Below, piece by piece: positions 12,436-24,413 of a DNA stretch of 64,000 nt (position 1 is the stretch's first letter; each line of letters opens with the position of its first letter). This DNA comes from Echria macrotheca (Eukaryota > Ascomycota > Sordariomycetes > Sordariales > Schizotheciaceae). The notes below the pieces were generated by a model. The model was not told the origin of the DNA and did not search any database. It was given only the letters and a program-made list of their open reading frames with translations. The stretch lies in NCBI GenBank assembly GCA_030411725.1, contig MU839831.1, positions 372,001-436,000 of the forward strand, given 5' to 3'. The position numbers were made by a program, and so were the translations under genes.

Positions 12436-13738
12436 ATGGGTCTCCTAAATCTCCTCCTGCTGGCGGCGCCGCTGGCCCTCGCCCATCCCGGGCATCATGA
12501 GGAGGTCCACTCCCACGCGGCCAACCCTCTCGAGCGCAAGTCACTCGGCCACTGCTCCAGGCAGTTCAACGACCCCGAGTTCATCCGCCGCACCGTCGAG
12601 GCCCATGGCCGCGAGTTCATGCGAGTGAAGAGAGAGCTGGGCGTCGAGCCCGTGCAGACCCGTTCTCTGCGTCCCCGGGATTATCTGTCGGTCTCCAAGA
12701 TCGACCACAAGAGCACCAAGACCGTCACCAAGGGCATGGATGTGTCGACTCTGTTCTCGGACGCCGGTGCTTGCATGCTTATGCCCGTTGTTGACGAGGG
12801 GCCGCTTTGTGGGTGCAACCGTTGAGGATATGGGGAAGGGAGGCTAATACCTGTGCAGACGTCAAGGGCGAGCAGGTCCGCCAGAAGATCATTGAGAATG
12901 AGCCGGGTATCAAGATGACGACCGTCATCCAGGTTGTCGACTACAAGACCTGCCAGGTCGTGCCCAACGCCTATATCGATCTCTGGAGCTCAAACTCGAC
13001 GGTATGCTTGCTGTGAGAAATTGTCGGTTGGGTCAAAGACTAACTGGTGTAGGGTATTTACACTGGTGTCCAGGGGTATCCCGGCATGGGCGACCCGAAG
13101 GACTCGTCGATCCTCAAGTTGACGGCTCTCCGTGGCGTGCAGCCCACCGACGAGCACGGCATTGCCACCTTCGATGGTATCCTGCCGGGACACTATGCGG
13201 GGCGGGCCACTCACATCCACGGTATGCTCTTTCGACTCCTTTCCCAGATGGATGCTGATCTTCAATAGCCATCGTGTACCTCGGCGCCACCAAGCAGCCC
13301 AACAACACCATCACCGGCGGCCGTGCGGCCCACATCGGCCAGCTCTACTTCGACCAGTCGCTGCTGAGTGCGGCCGACAAGGTGACGCCCTACAACACCA
13401 ACAAGGGTGCCGTGACGCTCAACGTCAACGACTACCTGTTCCGCAACGGTGCCAACGGTGACGATCCGATCGTGCGCTATGCCTTTGTCGGCAACAAGCT
13501 CGAGGACGGGCTGTTCGCGTGGATCCGCTTCGGCATCAACCAGCAGACTGCCCGGCCCGTCAACCCGGCTGCTTACCTGACCGATAAGGGTGGCGTCATG
13601 AACCCTACTGGACCGGTTGCGCAGCTCACGGGTGGTGGTGGCGGCTTCTTCCCTGGATTCGGTGGTGGTTGGGGATGGGGGAGGCGGAATGCTGCGAAGG
13701 CGGCCGAGAAGGCGGAGGCTGAGAAGGATGCCAACTAA
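12436..13738 (+). CDS. Secreted intradiol ring-cleavage dioxygenase-like protein
   Basis: Four exons, 12436-12808, 12859-13001, 13053-13221 and 13269-13738, encode 384 residues. Residues 1-16 form a signal peptide (MGLLNLLLLAAPLALA), followed by His-rich HPGHHEEVHSH. The catalytic domain shows GPLYVKGEQVRQ, then PNAYIDLWSSNSTGIYTGVQ, FDGILPGHYAGRATHIH and HIGQLYFDQ. The four non-haem Fe(III) ligands of the family fall at Tyr175, Tyr220, His226 and His228. These enzymes open catechol-type rings between the hydroxyls; secreted fungal forms are thought to act on phenolics from lignin or plant defence. The C-terminus is unusual: a Gly/Phe/Trp-rich stretch (about residues 345-365) followed by an Ala/Lys/Glu tail. 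Family call firm, substrate inferred. Confidence 0.9.
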
Positions 13739-15394
13739 GTTGGACAGTGGCTGAGGAACTGTTTAGTCTACCTGCACATAGTTACCTAGGTTCATTGCGT
13801 GTGATTGCGCATTGCTTTTGGACATCAAAGACAGCATGATTCAAACTTGACTGTCTGCATGGTGAGGGATGAATGAGGTAGGTACTTGTCAGCAAAGAAT
13901 CAAGTGGCCAATAATAGCTCAATCCTACCCGCATGCACCTAGGTACCCACAGAAAAAAAACAATCGAGGTCAGCACGTATGATTTGTGAGATAAGTGTAA
14001 AACCTTGAAGCTCACCCATGCCTGAGATAAACAACTAAAGAAGCTACCCGGCGGATGAGTTGGCAAACATTACTCACAAAGAGCCACAAAGATGGTAATC
14101 ACCCTTCCGCTGTATCACGATTCACACGAATGCTCGCGATGAATTTCTACCTTTGGTTTGCCATAATGTCAGCATGCGTGTGGAATCTGGGTGGATCCGA
14201 GAAATTATGGCAGCGGCGTTCATGATGGCGACATGGCGTCGACCTTCCTAATCTGATCAAATCCCGGGGTTTTCACCAACTGCCAAGTCGCCATATCAGT
14301 AACACTCAACCTTGTTGGCGGCGAGCAGTAGAAGATTCTTTCTCTGGGACCAACCAGCGATCAGAGAGTGCAGCGGCTCAGACTTGCAGCTTTCCGTCCA
14401 ACACGGGTCTCTCGATACGACTCTGGCGATGCATTGATACCTCGGTCAGCATTCTAACTCCTACCTACCAACCTTATTAGCTCCTACTCCTACTAATGAA
14501 GCGCTAAGCAGGAACCCCGAGGAGAGTTCGTAAAATAGGTTAGTGAGCGTTCTTAGCCCCAAGCATCCACCTCAGGATGGGTTTGTTACGTCTGCCTTGC
14601 CCCAGAATGAGCTCCATTATATTGTGGAGCGAATTTCTTTCTTGTGGGCTTCTACCTGTTGTCTCCTTCCCGTCTTGGAGTTCTCAAGTTACTGGACTAT
14701 TTGCACACAGACCTACCTATCTTGGATTCCCTGCCGATGTCGCCGCAAGTCCGCATCATGTCGACAGAGGTCTCTCTTGGGTTGGTAAACCTTTGACCGA
14801 ACTGAGAGGGGTCCGCCCGCAACCACACCTGTCAATTGCCAAGGCTGCCTTCTCAATACCACGGTGCTGGATCTATGCAGCAACCGGCCACAATACTAGG
14901 TAGGCACATTTCTCATATGATGCGGGCACTTTCGTAATTGCGGCAGAGATGCAGCTGCGAGGCACGATGGAGGAAGATAAGGTTGTTAATCTTCCCGGGC
15001 GGCGCCCAATAAGCTTATCATATGCCCAGAACAGAAAGTAGATGGGCAGGCATGGCGCAGTTTTAGCAGAGAAAGCGTCGTGCAAGGTACCACTCACTGG
15101 GCGGGAAGGTGGCTGTAGCACCTGCCTAAAACCTCGCGCGATCCGAACGGTCGAGACCCATTGACCCGACCAACCAGACAGGCCTGCCATGGTATCGCCA
15201 TCTGTCGACCTGCGATAACACAATTTCGGCCCGTATCACGTCGCCGGGACTGAGACTCCCCACGCAGCCAAGTCGTGAAAAGCTTATATCTGCGCCATGG
15301 CCCACGGCGCCAGCGCACCCGCCGCCAAGCTGTCTCCCGCCGTCTTGGGTTTCTTAGTTTGAGCTTGTCTTGTTTCCCCGGTCGAGACGCCAAA
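13739..15394. other. 1.7 kb intergenic region
   Basis: Lies between the dioxygenase stop and the OPT transporter start. ORFs are short and in conflicting frames. I see nothing that I can name. Confidence 0.4.
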
Positions 15395-18254
15395 ATGGCA
15401 GGCCCACGAGGTCCCATCGCCGACGAGATTATCATCGGAGCATACGATGGTGTCGAGGGCAAGGTAGTCAAGGTGCCCAGTCACCATGCCATCAACGAGA
15501 ACATCGATATATCGGAAAAGGTTGGCGAGATCGTGGACTCGCGCATCACCACGGTGCCAGTCGATGAAGGGAGCGCCGATCACAAGGGCGATAGCGACAC
15601 CGACAGCGATGGCGCCATTATCCGGACCGGCGCTGATGCCGCCCGCTACCTCCTCTCGATGCGCGACGACTTCGATCCAGCCCTGACTTTCCGCGGCGTA
15701 TTCCTCGCAACCATTCTCTCAGCCTTCCAGGCCGTCATGAACCAAATTTATTCAGTGAGTCGCTTCTAAATCCCTCGTTCACACTTCAACTTGCTACCTT
15801 CAGTACCCCGTGGCTGGTTCTGTACTGACTATCTTGTGCTAGTTCAAACCAACGGCAATAACAATTCAGGTACGTTACCTCCCTTGCAGAATCCGGATTG
15901 GCCGCTAACCGTCAACTCAGGGAACCTTCATCGTCCTGATCTCCTACTTTCTCGGCAAGGGCTGGACATATCTTTTGCCCCGCGGCGACCACTTTGAAGC
16001 ACGATGGCGGGCCAAAAATGGACAGGGGAAGCTTCCGCTGTGGATCACCATTATATCCTTCTTCAACTACGGGCCTTGGGGTCTCAAGGAGCACGCCCTC
16101 TGCGCTATCACCGCGACAAGCGCTTCGAACGCAGCCGAGAGCTTGACGGTGTTCGCGGCCTCAAAGCTCTTCTACGACTTGCCATTGAGCCCAGTAACCG
16201 TCATCATGGCCGTCATATCCATCGGTCTCTTTGGGTACGGTCTCAGCGGCCTCCTGCGGCCCATCGCCGTATGGCATGTGGATGCGGTCTACTGGGGAAC
16301 GCTTCCGACCGTCAAGACGCTCCAGGGGTTGCATTGGAACTCGATCAAGGACTCGGGGCCCCTCCGCTGGTTTTGGTACAGCTTCCTCGGCATGTCGGCA
16401 TACGAGTTCTTCCCTGCCTACATTTTCCCTTGGCTCAACTCGGTCTCGATCCCCTGCCTTGCCGCTATGAACGCTGTTGGCGACAAGGCTGCCATTCTGA
16501 AGAATGTTTTTGGCGGTGCGCTCAATAACGAGGGCCTGGGGCTGCTCAGTCTATCCTTTGACTGGCAATATGTACGTGTGCTCGGCGTAACCTCAGCCTC
16601 AGTTGACTGACACGAACAGATCACCTCGTTCAACACGTCGCTTCCTCTGACTCTGCAGGCACATTCGGCTATCGGCTATCTTGTTTGCTATGCTGCTATG
16701 CTCGGCATTTACTACACCAACGCCTGGGATGCATTGTCACAGCCCTTCATGTCCACCCGCCTTCGGACGGAGGAAGGCGGGGCGTATCCGACGTCCAAAG
16801 TTTTCGTCGGCGGTATCCTTGACCAGGAGGCTCTTCAAAAATACGGTATCCCGCGACTCACTGGTAGTTTCGCTTATGCCATGTTTATGGCTAACGCAGC
16901 CGTAAGCCAGCCCCTACCCGGACCAACCCTTACATGCTAACGAGACAGATTGGCGCTCTGATTGCCCATTGCTTCCTTTTCTGGGGAAAGGATGTTGTCA
17001 AAGCATTCAAAAGCGCCAGAGAGAACAAATTCGATGACCGTCACCACGCTCACATGGTGCAACACTACAAGGAAACGCCGTGGTGGTGGTATGTTGGCAC
17101 CTTGGTCATCAGCTTCGTGCTGGGCCTCATCGTCGTGACCACCCAAGGCATCACGCTACCCGCCTGGGCGTACATCGTCAGTCTGCTCCTCGGATGCTTC
17201 ATTGCGCCCCTCAGCACTCTTCTGTACTCCAGGTTCGGCAACGGCATTGCCACCAACAACCTTTCCAAGATGCTGGCTGGTCTGCTAATTCCCGAGCGCC
17301 CTACGGGTAACATGTATTTCGCGGCTTTTTCGCATTCCGCCATTGCGAACTGCGTGAATCTCTGCAATGACTTGAAGATGGGCGAGTATTGTAAGTCCAT
17401 GGTGTTGACCTGAAAGGTGTAGCTAGGGTGGGGGTCAGCCGAGGGGTCGGTCCCGCTTTGACGCGGGGTTTCCCCACTTTCCCAATCCCTCCCCCACCGG
17501 CCCCCACCCTTCCAGGTCCAAACAATCCAAGGTACCCAGAGAAACTGCTAACACGAGGATGCCCAGTGAAAATTCCGCCCCGTTTGATGTTCCTGATGCA
17601 AGTATACGGCACTGTTCTTGGCGGCTTCATCAACTACGCCGTGATGATCTCCATTGTCACGAATAACCATGATCTGCTCGTCGACGGCGACGGCAACACC
17701 TCGTGGAGTGGAGCCACGATCCAGTCATACAACACTAACGCGACCTCCTGGGCGCTGGCCAAGTATCTGTACAAGATTGGTGGCAGGTACCAGATGGTCC
17801 CCTTTGGCCTTCTTATCGGCGCCGGAGCTGTCGCTATCCACAAGATTATTGTTCAGGTATGCCATTGCTCTAACAACATTCACTCCAAAAACATGCTAAC
17901 AAGTCGCAGTTCGTCCCCAAGATCCGCGGCTTTGACCTGAACGACATCAATCTGCCGCAGTTTATTCAGTACGCCGGGTACATCCCGTACAATGCCAGCC
18001 AGACCTGTGTCATCCTCAGCCAGGTGCTCAGCGGCTTCTTTGTCCAGTTTTACCTCAGGAACTATCGTCCCGGCTTCTTCAAGAATTATAGTTATCTGAT
18101 CACGGGCGCCTTTGACGGCGCCAGTCTGACGGTGCTTTTCGTCTTGTCGTTTGCCGTATTCGGGGCTGGTGGGCCGGCGGTGCCGTTCCCGACGTGGTGG
18201 GGGAACTGGAACGTGGATGACGGGTTTCCGGATCATTGTCCTGTGCCGGAGTAA
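15395..18254 (+). CDS. Oligopeptide transporter, OPT family
   Basis: Seven exons: 15395-15754, 15843-15869, 15921-16571, 16620-16901, 16949-17390, 17567-17856, 17910-18254. All phases are consistent, giving 798 residues. The N-terminal ~95 residues are soluble and acidic (DSDTDSDGA), followed by a long series of membrane helices. OPT family marks include FNYGPWGLKEHALC, AMNAVGDKAAILKN, NTSLPLTLQAHSAIGY, YTNAWDALSQPFMST, PAWAYIVSLLLGCFIAPLS, IPERPTGNMYFAAF, LKIPPRLMFLMQVYGTVLGG, IPYNASQTCVI and FDGASLTVLFVLSFAVFG. The family moves small peptides or metal-peptide complexes by proton symport. Exon 2 is only 27 nt (nine residues, FKPTAITIQ). The fifth intron is the longest (176 nt). Length is normal for fungal members. 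Confidence 0.92.
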
Positions 18255-18551
18255 ATGGGTCGTTTTGTAGCTCCCTAGATACCCTCTTTGTCCTTGTTGC
18301 TGTCTGAGCCTTCCTTTAATTTGGATTTGCAATTCATCCCCCTCATCATTCGAGGTGCCGGTTCCGCGGTGGGCACCGGAGAGACTACACTAACTTGCGA
18401 GTATCCCGTCGAGATCAGCTATGTTACAACTTTGTTCCGCCCTAGCTCTAAGCAAAAGTCGGCTGAGGGGTTTGAGACCGGAGCTGACCTGGAAGGGGCT
18501 TTGCCAGGAGTTGGGCCCCACGTCCAACAGCTCGAAGACCGGATGGCGTAT

Positions 18552-18992
18552 AAATCGGGGCATCTAATAGGGGTGCACCCCCCTTTTGCTACCGTTGCAC
18601 CTCTTTGCACAACGTTTTACCCAACGACCTTCCAATGCACTGTTGGCATCATTTTAAAAAGCTGTATATATATTCGCCAAAGGCCTATTTACTATATATA
18701 AGGGGCTTTAAACATGTAAGATGGAGAAGAGTAAAGATTTAAGGTCGTTACGTTTATTCGCTACACCCCTAGATACGCGGGAGGTTGAGACCTTTTATAT
18801 CTTATATCCGCTAAATAATGGTTTAAGAACGCAATTGATAGATTGTAAAGCCCTTATTAATGGCCCTTTAGCCATTGCTACTACGCTGAACGTATGTATT
18901 TGAGGATGTAGGCGAAGATTTTATCTTCAAGGGGATGCGTACGGATCAAAAGGGGGGGGGGGGGGGGGCACCCCTATCGGACGCCTAAATTG
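18552..18992. mobile_element. MITE-like element with degenerate terminal inverted repeats
   Basis: The left end (18552-18576, AAATCGGGGCATC then TAATAGGGGTGC) matches the reverse complement of the right end (18968-18992) at about 18 of 25 positions, with the inner ten bases ATAGGGGTGC identical. Most mismatches are C/T or A/G. Inside the ends, a C run follows the left TIR and a 17-base G run (18952-18968) runs into the right TIR, so the homopolymers are also inverted. The core (about 18640-18900) is markedly AT-rich compared with the surroundings and has no convincing coding potential. Size (about 440 bp) suggests a non-autonomous DNA transposon aged by C-to-T mutation, possibly RIP. No clear target duplication could be assigned. 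Confidence 0.5.
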
Positions 18993-20796
18993 GCTACACG
19001 TCAGGAATGGGTCTGCACCTGTTATTTTGGGCTGGGAAGGAGCACCACCTCAGGATGGCAGGAACACACACACCACAGGCCCTGTATTTAGCCAGCCAGA
19101 GGGCTCACCTCCTCTCATCCAAAAAAACAAGCATCCTTGCCTCGATCTTTCCCACCCAAGCCCCGCAGATTGGCGATACGGACAAGTCGAAGTCAGGTGT
19201 CGCAGGTTAGTAGCCCTCGTGACTGGGCATGAAGCAGCTCCCGTATGCGGCAAGGCTGACCGTCATCGAAATGGAATGCCGTGTGCCGGATCTGGCTGGG
19301 GGTGCAGATGCAGATTCGGTTTGCGTATCAGCTCGTGTGCCGGCATATCCATCCGACGGACGCTAAGACATTGGTCAGTTGGCCTCTGCAATTCCGCGGC
19401 GCGATTTACGGAGCATACGGCACGTTCTCTGTGTTAAACCATCCGTCCATTATCCATAGCACCATCACTCGCGGGCGTACCGTCCCGATGAAACGACAAA
19501 CGACGGTTGCAAGAAGTAGCCTCATCCGTTGGTGGAAACTCACTCGTGGCATGTAGTATCCTCGGTCTTCGCAAATCCCTTACCGTTTCCCTCAACGCCA
19601 TGTCTCCCATCCTCCGACGTGTTCAGAAATCACAGTCGCTCTTTCCTCAGACATCCGTTTGCCGGCATTCCGACGACTGAATGAATCGTCGGCGACAAAG
19701 AACCCTGTTGGCCCGAATTTTCGGCGGTGGAGCAGGATATCTCCGTGACCCTTCGGCCCGACACACAGGACGAAAGACTACCGCACTGCTGCACGACCCA
19801 GCAGGGATCTGGAAGACTACTTTCGCTACCAGGATCGGGACACGGTGTGTTGTAATCAGCGAACCTTAATTCACCCGATGACCAATGGGTATAGCATACC
19901 GAGCGTGCCACGTTTCGAGCGGGTCGTCATCTTTGCACCACGCAGTAGCGTATGCTCATACAAACACCAAGCAGATCAACTCGTTCAAAGCCGCCAACAG
20001 AAACGTGTCTGACTGCCGCAAGGCTTGCACGTCGGATTTTTTATCCCACCACCCACGATTTTAAAGTCCGATAGTTAATTTCACAGGCAAATGTGGCACA
20101 GAAGCGGTGTTACCGAGGCTAAGTCCGTCCCTCCCGCGGCCTGCAGAGTCCGTATAACGATACGCATCTTTCCGTGTTGGGTCGGCTAACTGCGATGGTT
20201 GCCGTTCGGGATTGACTCTGGCACTTGAAGCCCGTGAACGCCCTGACCAGAAAGCTCGATGCGAAATCCGTGCGAGCTGTCACCAGGACCACCAAGAAGT
20301 CACCCAGGAGGACGAGCGGGGATAGCTGACGGTCGGAGATGTTGACGAAACGCTTCGGAGATGTGTGTGTGCGTCGGACGAAGCACACCGCACCGCTGGA
20401 TTTGGCCGGTAGCCACCACCCTTGTGCGGCGACGCTAGTCCCGGTCGCGACAGCTGCATGTACCGGAACTAGTGCACGGCGGGATCTTTCGTCGTCCGCA
20501 AGGGCAGGGTTTGCGGGGAGTCCAATCAAATCACGTCTATTCATCAATATGGCGCAAGGCAAGAACCACAGGGCGTGTGTATACACGACGGCTGAGGTAC
20601 GTTATTTATACGTTTGTTTCTGTCTTGCACTATTTTCCCATGTGTGTTGGTGCGGACCAAATACGGGTGACGTATTTAACCCCAGTCGTCCTCCCGCAGT
20701 CAGCCTTTTCCTTGGTTGAGATCTGATGTAGTAATTCTTACTCAGTATTCCCCGGACAATCCGAATAATTTGCCCATTCCCTCATCTTGTCGCAGA

Positions 20797-20803
20797 TATA
20801 AAG
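20797..20803 (+). promoter_or_regulatory. TATA box (TATAAAG)
   Basis: TATAAAG about 80 bp upstream of the ATG at 20882, a suitable distance for the two-exon gene that follows. Position and sequence are the only evidence. Confidence 0.45.
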
Positions 20804-20881
20804 CTGACCGTGTTGCCACCCGGTCTCACACACTTTCAGAGAAATACACACCTTGCGACGTAGCTGGTCTACACATTCTCC

Positions 20882-21988
20882 ATGTCTTCTTCCGATACCC
20901 AAGATACGTCACCACAGGGTCAGGTTGAAAGTCACCCATGCTGCTGGTTGACGATCCATGCCGATCCGGATGTCGCGAGGAGGGAATACCGTAAGTTTAT
21001 TCTTGATCCGACGCATTATTAGCCCCGTCTCTAGCTATTAAATTTCATTGCCTTGCATATTTCATACCACTTCGTACTTCATTACAGCATACACCCGTAC
21101 TAACACCATGCAGGTCAAGACCTCGAATCTCGAATCCGCCAACTGGAAAGGGCAGTGAAGTCCCTTCAACATAGTCATACACGCCACCGCACAGTCGAAC
21201 CAACACACACCGGTATTCCAATAAGTCTCAACTCGATACATGCCAAGTATCAGCATTCTCATCAAGAAAACCAGCCAAGCCACGAGTCTCGAGGGTCGAA
21301 CAGTCACCGCGAGAACAAGATCATCTCAGCGGCTAAACTGCGCAAAAGACGGGCGAGGAAACCACGCGGGTCCGGCGGTGACCGAACCGACGCCGCGCCG
21401 AATCCATGTCTAGCACCCCCATCATCATCCCAGAAATATCCGTCAACTCCTCCTCCCTGTGTCAAAAGCGACGAGATTATCGGGGCCGTATCGAATGTGA
21501 AGTTGAACTCGAACCAGTTCACGTCCGACGAGACTTGTAGTGATGATGATGACGGGCAGCCGAACAGCGATGGGCCGATGCCAGGGAGTGGTATGCACGG
21601 CGCTGCTGCCGACCAAGATGTCGACGGAAAATACGCGGCTCCCTCGGGGATAGGCGAGAGCTGCGCGGAAGGAGGAGGTACGGGCGGCGGCCAGGATGAT
21701 GGGCGGTGCGGGCCGGCGGACATTTTTCTGCCTCAACTATGGAGCCTGACGAAAGCGGAAGCACGGGGCCGGGTTGGAATGATGGTGACGAAGGATAGAT
21801 CCGCCAGCCGGGCCGGCTCGGAGAGACCTCGACAGAGCCGGATGCAAGAGGCAGCGTATTTGCCTTTGCAAATCAAAAACAAAGCTAATAACGACAATCA
21901 AGGCGACGACGACGCAGACGGCGAAAACGAGCGAACGGTGAAAGCTGGTGTCAACGAGAGTGGATACAAGAGACGGGGAACCATTTGA
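20882..21988 (+). CDS. Unrecognised 327-residue protein with short coiled coil
   Basis: I infer two exons, 20882-20990 and 21114-21988. The 123-nt intron starts GTAAGT, has a GTACTAACAC branch-point context and ends ATGCAG. The join opens the downstream 277-codon frame further and completes a short heptad-like helix, RQDLESRIRQLERAVKSLQ (about residues 37-55). The rest is low complexity: a His/Ser-rich segment, a basic patch KLRKRRARKPRGSGG, acidic DETCSDDDDG, Gly-rich GGGTGGGQDDG and a charged C-terminus. There is no canonical bZIP basic region, signal peptide or membrane helix. It could be a nuclear regulatory protein, but that is a guess. A TATAAAG box precedes the start. The gene model is supported by splice signals and phase, not by homology I recognise. 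Confidence 0.5.
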
Positions 21989-23231
21989 TCTGTGCCGGGA
22001 CCATGACTCCCTTGTCTACCTCTTTGTATCCGCGCGGGAGCTGTGCGACTCCGACTTTTTCTGGTTCACCACTTCGCTTTTTCGTGTAAGTCAGTTGCGC
22101 AAGGATACCCGGGGAAGCGGGGCTAGTAGGCAGGGAGGGAGTAACATCCGGGAAACATAAAACAAGAGGGCTATGCTCGAGAATATTGTTTGCGACTTGT
22201 CTTGTCTCCTTCCTGTTCCCGACGAGTGGCGTCCTTCAGCCGCACTGTTGGGTCGTGGCAGTGCGCTGCAGCAATGTGGTGTTTTGCCGGCTTGCAGTAT
22301 TTCTTTATCATTGAAGATTTGATTCAAAGGAGGACTGGTCATACCGAGACGGATTGCTTCAGGAGAGGGTTGGGAGGTACGGAAATGGATTCGAGTCATA
22401 TACTTGCGATACCGCTCGAACTGTCCCGGGAAAAGTTTGACTCGACGTATTAGTCCACGCGATGACTTATTAGCAGTATATCCAGAGTTCCGCACGGTCA
22501 AGATGGAAGGGCGAGGCGGAGGAAAAAGTGCTGCGCCTGAGTCGGGCCAACATTCGGCCGACCCAAGTTGCCAAGCACATACGGTCCCGCCACGTTCGCC
22601 CGCCCCGGTGCGGCATGACGTCGCCCGGGGGTGGGGCCCACAATCCGGGGGAACTTTATCTGCACATGGCGCTGGCACTGATCGGGTCGACCCGCGGGCC
22701 GGAAAAATCGTGTGCTTATTCGGTGGACTGGTTTGCTTTCGGGCTCGGCGCAACTCCTGTGATTGACGCACTGTTTTCTTCGCTTTGCTTGCTTTAAACG
22801 CCAAGGGGGGTCGCGTTTGTCCGATTTAATTGAGAGTATCTAGATCTATAAAAGCGAGTGCAAAAGTCCGAAGATGAGGAAAATGATGTCAGTTGTTGTA
22901 AGACGAAACACCATTGGCAAAGAGAATACGCTGTGATCGACACCGACGGCCAGGGAAAAATACGCTCTTGTCTTTATATATTCGAACTCACCATCTTCTT
23001 TGACAAGACATTACGCTCCATATACTGTTGAGATTTCAATTCCATCACCGGAGTTTACGTCGTGTCCCTGAAAGTCTCACACCACCTCCACACCAGTTTA
23101 TACCATTTCCCGAAATCCACATCGAGTCTTCTGAGCTTGTGACACAACAAATCACCAAAACCAGCCCTCTCAACATATACAGCCCCTGAACGACACCATC
23201 CAATCCAACACCACACAACACCGCAGCCAAA
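21989..23231. other. 1.2 kb intergenic region
   Basis: Upstream of the MDR enzyme gene. It holds a TATA-like CTATAAAAG near 22845-22855 and pyrimidine/CA-rich sequence just before the ATG at 23232. The 237-codon minus frame (22091-22804) is opposed by plus-strand frames and lacks any domain. Confidence 0.4.
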
Positions 23232-24296
23232 ATGACATCCATCCGCAAAGCCGTCATCACCGCCCTCTCCCCAACCCACAACCCCGCCAACCTAACCATC
23301 ACAACCACCACGCTCCCCTCCCCGACCCCCTCGCAAGCCCAGCTCGCAGTCCTCTACGCAGGCTTCTCCGGCGCAGACATCAACATGGCCCGCGGCCGCT
23401 ACCCCCTCCAGCGCAAAGCGCCCCTAACACCAGGCTACTGCCTCGTCGGCCGCGTCCTCACCCCTCCCTCCTCCTCGTCTTCGTCAGAGTTCAAACCCGG
23501 CGACACAGTCGCAGCAGTGACCGTGTACGACGCGCAAGCCGAACGCATCAACGTCCCCACTACACACCTCGTCAAAGTCCCCGATTCTCTAGCGGGTAAC
23601 GACCTCGCGCTGCGCCAGGTCACCGCGCTCGCGCTGGACTGGAATACCGCGTTCGGGATGGTTTATCATACGGCGAGGGAGCATGTCGGACCCGGGAAGA
23701 GGGTATTCGTGCACGGCATGAGCGGGGCGGTCGGGCAGGGACTCGTGGCGCTTTGTGCGCTTAGGGGGGCCGAGGTGTATGGGACTGCGTCGGGGCGGAA
23801 TCATGCTGCCCTCGAGACGCAGAGGGGTGTCAAGGGGGTGTTTGATTATCGCGACAAGGCGTGGGTGGAGGAGGTCAAGAGGATGGGCGGCGTGGATGTC
23901 GTGTTTGATCCCCTCGGGGGCGCGTCGTGGGATGAGTCGTATGATGTCCTCCGCCAGGGTGGCATGCTGGTGGGATACGGGCAGAACCAGACGTCACTTG
24001 ATGGGAAGGAGGGTGGACATAGTCCGTGGTGGCCGCTGGGGAAGTTGATTCTGAAAGGAATGGTGCCGTTCTCTGGGAAGAAGACGGCGTTTTATTATAT
24101 CAAGCCCGGGTCGGGGGAGTGCAACGAGGGGCTGGCGACGTTGATGGACATGTTGAGCGAGAAGAAGATTGAGGTGCCGATTAAGAAGGTGTGGGATTTT
24201 ACCGAGGAGGGGATCAGGGAGGCGCATGAGAGCTGGGGCAAGATTTCTGGGATGGGGTCGTTGTTGATTCGGGTGGCGGGGGGAGAGAAGGTCTAA
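23232..24296 (+). CDS. Medium-chain dehydrogenase/reductase, quinone oxidoreductase-like
   Basis: A single-exon ORF of 354 residues. The N-terminal GroES-like half contains AVLYAGFSGADINMARGRYP and TPGYCLVGRVL, and the Rossmann half contains GKRVFVHGMSGAVGQGLVAL, the AxxGxxG-type NADPH-binding loop of the quinone reductase/VAT-1 branch. KGVFDYRDKAW, GGVDVVFDPLGGASWDES and GGMLVGYGQNQTS follow in the expected order. The structural-zinc cysteines of classical alcohol dehydrogenases are absent, consistent with the zinc-free quinone oxidoreductase/enoyl reductase subgroup. Expected activity is NADPH-dependent reduction of quinones or alpha,beta-unsaturated carbonyls in the cytosol. It ends 117 bp from the convergent ceramidase gene. 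Confidence 0.88.
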   Translation: MTSIRKAVITALSPTHNPANLTITTTTLPSPTPSQAQLAVLYAGFSGADINMARGRYPLQRKAPLTPGYCLVGRVLTPPSSSSSSEFKPGDTVAAVTVYDAQAERINVPTTHLVKVPDSLAGNDLALRQVTALALDWNTAFGMVYHTAREHVGPGKRVFVHGMSGAVGQGLVALCALRGAEVYGTASGRNHAALETQRGVKGVFDYRDKAWVEEVKRMGGVDVVFDPLGGASWDESYDVLRQGGMLVGYGQNQTSLDGKEGGHSPWWPLGKLILKGMVPFSGKKTAFYYIKPGSGECNEGLATLMDMLSEKKIEVPIKKVWDFTEEGIREAHESWGKISGMGSLLIRVAGGEKV

Positions 24297-24413
24297 TGTC
24301 TTTTATTTCTGTCTGTCTGTCTATATCTGGTTGGCGTTTGGTTTAGGTACCTCACCTTAGACATCTATATGCTAGAGATCTCCATCTGCTATATAATACC
24401 ATTAGATTCGAAC

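Larger units (their letters stand above)
18255..20881. other. 2.6 kb intergenic region with an inverted-repeat element
   Basis: Contains the MITE-like element listed at 18552-18992. From 18993 to 20881 there are only short ORFs without domain signal; the 155-codon minus-strand frame at 20119-20586 has no recognisable feature. A TATA box lies at 20797-20803 just before the next gene. Confidence 0.4.

Noticed and set aside
20119..20586. 155-codon minus-strand ORF
   Set aside because: No signal peptide, domain or compositional support. Kept as intergenic.
22091..22804. 237-codon minus-strand ORF
   Set aside because: No domain, overlapped by plus-strand ORFs of similar length, basic low-complexity composition; not supported as a gene.
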